DNA of 64,000 nt from Pelethousia sp034928145 (lineage in GTDB: Bacteria > Bacillota > Clostridia > Christensenellales > CAG-138): assembly GCA_034928145.1 (NCBI GenBank), contig JAYFPE010000004.1, forward strand, positions 62,001 to 126,000. The letters are read 5' to 3'. The translations under genes were made by a program, and so were the position numbers. Below the pieces are notes generated by a model, which was not told where the DNA came from, searched no databases, and saw only the letters and a program-made list of their open reading frames with translations. Below are positions 59,302 through 64,000 of the stretch, one piece after another; the stretch's first letter is position 1, and every line of letters starts with the position of its first letter.

Positions 59302-59310
59302 AAGTATGTA

Positions 59311-59348
59311 CCGAGGGCCGACAGCTAGCACTTGCTGCCGGCCCTCGG
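59311..59348 (+). other. Strong intra-operon hairpin
   Basis: CCGAGGGCCG-a-CAGC pairs with GCTG-c-CGGCCCTCGG (14 pairs, one mismatch, eight-base loop). Only a loose T-rich run (TTGGTTTTG) follows, so it may end some transcripts or act as an RNA stability element between the hydrolase and deaminase genes. Confidence 0.55.
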
Positions 59349-59396
59349 CAATTGGTTTTGGGATCCCCCACAAAGAGAGCAATGGAGGAATGAAAC

Positions 59397-60602
59397 ATGG
59401 CATATGATCTGCTGATCACCAACGCGCGTACCCGTGCAAGCAAGGGGGAATTGCTTCAAATTGGCATACAGGATGGCAAAATCGCGGCCATCGCACCCTC
59501 GCTCACAGGCGGGGCGGGCCAGGTGCTCGATGCCGGCGGCGGGTTGGTCACGGAATCCTTCGTTAACGGCCACCTGCACCTGTGCAAGGTCTATACCTTA
59601 GAGATGGCTGGCCAGGCCGCACTGGGCGAATACCATCATGGCGGCATGGGCGGCGCAATGACTGCTATCGAGCGCGCGGCGGATTTTAAGGCAGCGTACG
59701 ATGAGAGCTGGATCCTGCCCAATGTGCGGCGTGTGTGCGAACTGGCGTTGCATTATGGCAACACCCATATCAGGGCTTTTGCGGATGTGGATTCCAAGGC
59801 CCGATTGGAGGGCATTAAGGCGCTGTTAAAAGCCCGAGAGGAATATAAAGGCAGGGTAGAGCTGCAGGTGGTGGCCTTCCCGCAGGATGGGGTGGAGCGC
59901 GAACCCGCCGCGGAAGACTATGTGAAGCAGGCGCTGGAAATGGGCGCGGATGTGGTGGGCGGTATCCCCTGGATCGAGTTCACCAAGGCGGACGAGCAGG
60001 CGCATGTAGATAAAATGTTCGATCTGGCGGTGAAATACAATAAAAATGTATCCATGCTGCTGGACGACGTGGGCGATGCGGATGAGAAAACGCTGGAGAT
60101 GGCTGCTACCCGTGCCATTCAGGAAGGCTGGCAGGGCCGCATTACGGCGCAGCATTGCCGTGCCATGGCCCTCTACGATGAGAACTATTTCCGCAAACTA
60201 GTTTCCCTGCTCAAAAAGGCGGGCATCGGCCTGGTGGCCGATCCGCACACCGGCCCGCTGCATGCCCGCGTGCGTGACCTGGTAGCGGCCGGTATACCCG
60301 TGGCCCTCGGCCAGGATGACGTGGCGGACGCTTACTATCCCTATGGCCGCTGCAACATGCTGGAGATCGCCTTCCTGGCTTCCCACCTGATGTGGATGAC
60401 CTCGTTTGAGGATATGGAAACCCTGTATGATATGATAACCACCTCTGCTGCCAAGGTGCTGGGCATCAAGGGCCATGTGCTGGAGGTGGGCGGCAACGCC
60501 GATCTGGTGGTGCTCAAAGCGCAGGATGTGTATCACGCCATCTGGGAGCATGAAGCGCCGCTGTATGTAATCAAGGACGGCAAGGATGTGACTTCCCGCT
60601 AA
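59397..60602 (+). CDS. Cytosine deaminase-like amidohydrolase
   Basis: A 401-residue amidohydrolase of the CodA/AtzC group. Metal ligands appear in NGHLHL (His59, His61), ITAQHCRAMALYDE and the aspartate of LGQDDVADAYYPYG; the last continues into GRCNMLEIAFLASHLMWM, typical of cytosine deaminase relatives. It is a cytosolic metal enzyme expected to deaminate or hydrolyse an amino-substituted or cyclic-amide N-heterocycle. The context (molybdenum hydroxylase, ring hydrolase, carbamoyltransferase) favours a purine- or pyrimidine-like compound. GGAGGAATG precedes the ATG. Confidence 0.87.
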   Translation: MAYDLLITNARTRASKGELLQIGIQDGKIAAIAPSLTGGAGQVLDAGGGLVTESFVNGHLHLCKVYTLEMAGQAALGEYHHGGMGGAMTAIERAADFKAAYDESWILPNVRRVCELALHYGNTHIRAFADVDSKARLEGIKALLKAREEYKGRVELQVVAFPQDGVEREPAAEDYVKQALEMGADVVGGIPWIEFTKADEQAHVDKMFDLAVKYNKNVSMLLDDVGDADEKTLEMAATRAIQEGWQGRITAQHCRAMALYDENYFRKLVSLLKKAGIGLVADPHTGPLHARVRDLVAAGIPVALGQDDVADAYYPYGRCNMLEIAFLASHLMWMTSFEDMETLYDMITTSAAKVLGIKGHVLEVGGNADLVVLKAQDVYHAIWEHEAPLYVIKDGKDVTSR

Positions 60603-60621
60603 GGGGGAGGGGTGAGGCGTC

Positions 60622-60643
60622 GCCGGCGCCCTGTCGCGCCGGC
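60622..60643 (+). other. GC-rich hairpin before the molybdenum hydroxylase genes
   Basis: GCCGGCGC and GCGCCGGC form an eight-pair stem with a six-base loop in the 65-bp gap before the large subunit gene. No T run follows. Confidence 0.35.
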
Positions 60644-60667
60644 CGCCGCCCTTGTGAGGTAAAAGGT

Positions 60668-62986
60668 ATGGCATTTAAGACCATAGGCGCCAGCCCCAAG
60701 CGGGTGGATGGCGTAGAAAAAGTAACGGGTTCTACCCAATATACAGCCGATATGCAGTTCCCAAACCTGCTGCATATTAAGGTGTTGCGCTCCCCCCATG
60801 CCCACGCCAGGATATTGAATGTGGATACGGCGGAGGCTTCGGCTGTGCCGGGCGTGGTGCGGATCGTAACGGGCAAAGACGTGCCCGGTCCCTTTGGGGT
60901 GGCCGTGCGCGACCAGGACCCGATCGCCAAGAGCAAGGTGCGTTTCGTGGGCGAACCTGTGGCCGCGGTGGTGGCGCGCAGTGAGCGCGAGGCCCTGCGC
61001 GCGCTGAAAAAGATTAAAGTTGAATACGAGCAGCTCCCCTTTGTGCTGGATGCCTGGGAGGCCAAAGACCCTTCCTCGCCTGTGTTGCATGAGGGGCTGA
61101 TGGATTACTTCGTGCTGCCCTATGTGCATCGCGAAGGCCATAATACATATCAGCATTTCAAGGTGCGCAAAGGGAACGCGGAGGCCGCGATGGCCAAGGC
61201 GGATTGCGTGGTGGAGGGCGAGTATACCTTCCCTTCCATCGTGCACACGCAAATGGAGACGCATTGCGCCGTGGCCCGCTACGGCCAGGATGAGTCGATG
61301 GTGATGTACGCCACCACCCAGGCCCCCTTTGTGGTACAGACAACCATTTCGGAGCTGCTGGAGATCCCCTATAACCGCATCCGCGTGGTTGCGCCCTTGT
61401 TGGGCGGCGGTTTTGGCGGCAAGTCGGATATTACGATCGAGGCGCTGGTGGCCTGTGTGGCCAGGCTGGTGCCCGGGCGTTATGTAAGGCTGCTCTTGAG
61501 CCGCGAGGAGCTGTTTTGCGGCACCACGCACGGCCGCAATGCCAGCTGCCGTTACAGGCTGGGCTTTGATAAGGGCGGCAAGCTGCTGGCCATGATGGGC
61601 GAAGGCGCCATGGCGAGCGGCGGCAACGCGGATTATGCGGTGAACATTCTCACGGGCATGGCTTCGGCAGGCACAGGCCCTTACCGGGTGGATGACCTTA
61701 AGCTCGACATGTACGGCGTGTATACCAACACCCCGCCCATCGGCGCGGCCCGCGGCTACGGCCACCCGGAGGTACACCTTGCCGTGGAAAGCTTAATGGA
61801 CGTGGCGGCGGAAAAGCTGGGCATCACACCGGCCGCGATTCGGCTGCAAAACCTGCTTAGGGCAGGCTACGCCAACGGCATCGGCCAGGTGATGCACGAA
61901 GCCAACGGCAATGTGGTCAGGTGTACCGAAATCATTGCCGAGAAGCTCTTTGTTGCGCCTAAGCCCGATCTCGGGCCGCATATCACCGTGGGCCGCGGTA
62001 TGGCATCGTATATGAAAACACCCTGCATGCCTACCAATACGCCCTCCGGCGCGTTCATCAAGCTGAATTCAGACGGAACCGTTAGCATGTGTACCGGCGC
62101 AGTGGATATGGGCCAAGGCCTGCATACGGCGCTGGCGCAGATCGGCGCGGAAGCGCTTGGCCTGCCCTTTGAAAAGGTGCGTTTCCAATACAGTGTGGAT
62201 ACGCTCACCTCCCCTTACGACTGGCAGACCGTGGCCAGCCATTCTACCTGGGGCGCCGGCAATGCCGCGATCCTGGCGGCGGAGGATCTCAAGCGCAAGC
62301 TACGGGAGGAAGGGGCCAAGGTGTTCGGCGTGCCCGCCGAAGAAGTAGTCGCCGAGGCGGGCGCGGTGCGCTATCAGGATCGCGCCATCGGCTGGAGCGA
62401 ATTCGCCACCGGCATCCGCAATCCGGATGGCTCGGCCCTCACCAAGCCGGTGATGGGCGAGGGCTACTTCGTACCCGAAGGCATCCAGAACCACGACCCG
62501 GAAACGGGCCAGGGCAACGCCGCCGCGGATTGGACGCTGGGCTGCGTGGGCGCGGAGGTGGCGGTGGATCAGCGCACGGGCGAGGTCACCGTGCTGCGCC
62601 TTATCAACGCCATCGACGCCGGCACTATCATTAACCCGACTCTGGCCAAAGAGCAGGTGAGCGGGGCCATGCTGATGGCAGCGGGCAGCGTGCTGAGCGA
62701 GACCGTGGTCTATGATGAAAAAACGGGCCGCGTGCGCAACAACACGCTGGTGGATTACAAGATACCCGGCATCGAGGATATCCCCTGTGAAACAGAGGTG
62801 ATCTTCGTGCAAACGCCGGAGGATTCGGGCCCATATGGGGCCAAGGGCATCGGCGAGCACGGCGCCGTGGGTACGGCTCCGGCCCTGCTCAACGCCATTT
62901 ACGACGCTACGGGCCTCAGGTTCCATACGCTTCCCGCTTCTGCGGATCGGATCACCGTGCTGCGCAAGGGAGGTGACGCCAGATGA
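60668..62986 (+). CDS. Molybdenum hydroxylase large subunit (xanthine dehydrogenase family)
   Basis: A 772-residue molybdopterin-binding subunit. Family landmarks: VDGVEKVTGSTQYTADMQFP at the start, KVRFVGEPVAAVVA, LLGGGFGGKSDI (about 246-257), IGAARGYGHPEVHLAVESL (substrate-pocket Arg), VDMGQGLHTALAQI and the catalytic-Glu motif GAKGIGEHGAVG near the end. It would hydroxylate a carbon next to nitrogen in a heterocycle, passing electrons to the FeS and FAD subunits encoded next. The substrate cannot be read off; xanthine is only one option. The FAD subunit gene overlaps by 4 bp. Confidence 0.93.
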   Translation: MAFKTIGASPKRVDGVEKVTGSTQYTADMQFPNLLHIKVLRSPHAHARILNVDTAEASAVPGVVRIVTGKDVPGPFGVAVRDQDPIAKSKVRFVGEPVAAVVARSEREALRALKKIKVEYEQLPFVLDAWEAKDPSSPVLHEGLMDYFVLPYVHREGHNTYQHFKVRKGNAEAAMAKADCVVEGEYTFPSIVHTQMETHCAVARYGQDESMVMYATTQAPFVVQTTISELLEIPYNRIRVVAPLLGGGFGGKSDITIEALVACVARLVPGRYVRLLLSREELFCGTTHGRNASCRYRLGFDKGGKLLAMMGEGAMASGGNADYAVNILTGMASAGTGPYRVDDLKLDMYGVYTNTPPIGAARGYGHPEVHLAVESLMDVAAEKLGITPAAIRLQNLLRAGYANGIGQVMHEANGNVVRCTEIIAEKLFVAPKPDLGPHITVGRGMASYMKTPCMPTNTPSGAFIKLNSDGTVSMCTGAVDMGQGLHTALAQIGAEALGLPFEKVRFQYSVDTLTSPYDWQTVASHSTWGAGNAAILAAEDLKRKLREEGAKVFGVPAEEVVAEAGAVRYQDRAIGWSEFATGIRNPDGSALTKPVMGEGYFVPEGIQNHDPETGQGNAAADWTLGCVGAEVAVDQRTGEVTVLRLINAIDAGTIINPTLAKEQVSGAMLMAAGSVLSETVVYDEKTGRVRNNTLVDYKIPGIEDIPCETEVIFVQTPEDSGPYGAKGIGEHGAVGTAPALLNAIYDATGLRFHTLPASADRITVLRKGGDAR

Positions 62987-63837
62987 TCTTAAGCTCTTAC
63001 AAATACGAAAAGCCCCAAACGCTCAGCGCTCTGCTGAAGCTCAACGCGCAGGAAGGAACCAAGCTGCTCGCGGGCGGCACGGATATCCTGCTACTTTTAA
63101 AAGAGGATCGCATCGACCCCGCAACGGTGGTTGATATCAAGGGTATTCCTGAACTTAGGGGCATTTGCACCACGGAAGGCGGCATCTTCATCGGCGCAGC
63201 GGAAACGGTGCAAGATGTGGTGGAGCACCCGTTGGTGCAGCCCTACCATGCCCTGGTCGAGGGCGCGGGCCATATCGGCTGCTATGAGATACGCCATCGC
63301 GCTACCATCGGCGGCAATATCTGCAACGGCTCCCCTTCGGCGGATTCCGTGCCCGGGCTGCTGCTCTATGACGCAACGGTATTGTTGGCGAGTCTGGACG
63401 GCGAACGGGAGCTGCTTTTGGAGCAGTTCCTCCTAGGGCCGGGCAAGGTTGATCTAAAGCCGGGCGAGGTGCTCAAAGGCGTGGCGCTCAAAAGGCCCGA
63501 GCCGGGCGGCAGGAGCAAATACTACCGCCGCAGCCGCGTGAAGGGCATGGATCTTTCGGGCATCAGCGCCGGGGTCTATTGTGAAGGGTATAAGAATTTC
63601 CGCATCGCGTTGGGCGCTGCCTGGCCCACCGTGGCCCGCGCGCACGAGGCGGAAGCGATCCTCAACAGCGGCCCTTATAGCGAGGCGCTGGCCGAGAAGG
63701 CGGCCGCCGCCATCGTCAATGACATCAATCCGCGCCGCAGTAGCATGCGCGCTTCGCCGGAATACAAAAAAGAGATGATACCGGTGCTAATCAAAATGGC
63801 CATTGAGGAGTTGAATCGGGGTGAGCACTATGCATAA
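62983..63837 (+). CDS. Molybdenum hydroxylase FAD-binding subunit
   Basis: A 284-residue subunit: the FAD motif LLAGGTDILLLLKEDRI (about residues 27-43), then IRHRATIGGNICNGSPSADS (about 106-125) and KYYRRSRVKGMDLSGISAG, as in XdhB/CoxM. It carries electrons from the FeS subunit to NAD or another acceptor. The start overlaps the large subunit by 4 bp and the end overlaps the FeS subunit by 8 bp, so the three subunits are translationally coupled. AAGGGAGG precedes the ATG. Confidence 0.93.
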   Translation: MILSSYKYEKPQTLSALLKLNAQEGTKLLAGGTDILLLLKEDRIDPATVVDIKGIPELRGICTTEGGIFIGAAETVQDVVEHPLVQPYHALVEGAGHIGCYEIRHRATIGGNICNGSPSADSVPGLLLYDATVLLASLDGERELLLEQFLLGPGKVDLKPGEVLKGVALKRPEPGGRSKYYRRSRVKGMDLSGISAGVYCEGYKNFRIALGAAWPTVARAHEAEAILNSGPYSEALAEKAAAAIVNDINPRRSSMRASPEYKKEMIPVLIKMAIEELNRGEHYA

Positions 63838-64000
63838 GGTGCGGGTCTGTATGCAGGTTAATGGCCTGCGCATTGAAACCGAGGTGGATCCGGCGCAAAC
63901 GCTTTTGCAGTTTATCCGCGAAGATTTGGGGCTGACCGGCACCAAGTCCGGCTGTGAAAACGGCGAATGCGGCGCCTGCACGGTGCTGATGGACGGCAAG
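63830..64000 (+). CDS. Molybdenum hydroxylase 2Fe-2S subunit (partial)
   Basis: Only the first 57 residues lie in the window. They read MHKVRVCMQVNGLRIETEVD and then FIREDLGLTGTKSGCENGEC and GACTVLMDGK, the plant-type [2Fe-2S] motif CxxxxCGxC of XdhC/CoxS subunits. The full protein is usually about 155 residues. The order large-FAD-FeS differs from some xdh operons but is common. Whatever follows, such as a carbamate kinase or transporter, lies beyond the right edge. Confidence 0.92.
   Translation, partial: MHKVRVCMQVNGLRIETEVDPAQTLLQFIREDLGLTGTKSGCENGECGACTVLMDGK

Noticed and set aside
1..64000. CRISPR arrays, tRNA, rRNA, insertion sequences, phage genes and attachment sites
   Set aside because: None seen: no regularly spaced repeats, no cloverleaf or rRNA sequence, no transposase or integrase product in any frame.

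Overview
The window looks like one contig of a G+C-rich Bacillota (Clostridia-type) chromosome. The flagellar genes are of the Gram-positive kind (FlhF, FlhG, FliW, CsrA, a FapA/DUF342 protein, DUF6470, the TIGR03826 flagellar operon protein, a FliA/SigD sigma factor with FlgM). Shine-Dalgarno sequences are strong, TTG starts are common, and sigma-A promoters are of the TTGACA/TATAAT type. No rRNA, tRNA, CRISPR array, transposase or phage gene was seen. The species cannot be named from the sequence.

Layout. (1) 1-7.4 kb, all on the minus strand: a partial NifU-like scaffold protein, a DUF554 membrane protein, a lipoprotein metallo-hydrolase, an L,D-transpeptidase with SH3 repeats, a DUF368 membrane protein, a ZIP metal transporter and a large FtsA/PilM-like actin-fold ATPase. 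The last is divergent from the flagellar operon and preceded by a perfect-looking sigma-28 promoter. (2) 7.6-29.7 kb, plus strand: a flagellar supercluster flgB-flgC-fliE-fliO-fliP-fliQ-fliR-flhB-flhA-flhF-flhG-(PilZ)-fliA-(FapA)-(hyp)-(DUF6115)-flgF-flgG-(TIGR03826)-flgM-flgN-flgK-flgL-(DUF6470)-fliW-csrA-hag. The block fliF...fliN/flgD/flgE and the chemotaxis genes, often found in the middle of such operons, are absent here. (3) 29.7-36 kb, minus strand: two short CHR transporters, a DEAD-box helicase with a cold-shock protein, and a SpoIID-like protein ending in a dockerin next to a membrane-anchored cohesin protein. (4) 36.3-38 kb: a chemoreceptor behind a sigma-28 promoter, then a 1-kb stretch without a convincing gene. 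(5) 39-48 kb: a sugar operon (ChvE-type binding protein, ABC ATPase, permease, xylulokinase-like kinase, DUF4867, fucose/arabinose isomerase-like enzyme) and a LacI regulator. Two copies of a 12-bp palindrome sit in its upstream region. (6) 48.1-48.8 kb: a glycosyltransferase pseudogene. (7) 49-64 kb: a divergent locus with a DHOD/PreA-like flavoprotein and a LacI regulator on the minus strand, and on the plus strand a long catabolic operon: PNPOx-like, GNAT-like, thiolase-like, DUF35, AllH, FdrA/AllF, AllG, cyclase-family hydrolase, cytosine-deaminase-like amidohydrolase and a three-subunit molybdenum hydroxylase, cut by the right edge.

How it works together. The flagellar block supplies the export gate, rod, hook-filament junction, filament and its sigma/anti-sigma and FliW/CsrA control. 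The sugar operon would import a monosaccharide, isomerise it to a ketose and phosphorylate it. The 51.7-64 kb operon is the best candidate for an undescribed system. Its enzymes could hydroxylate, deaminate and open a nitrogen heterocycle, and phosphorolyse a carbamoyl group by the oxamate-carbamoyltransferase (AllFGH) reaction. Two associated enzymes, the thiolase-like protein and the PreA-like protein, have lost their usual catalytic cysteines. The substrate is not evident from the sequence.
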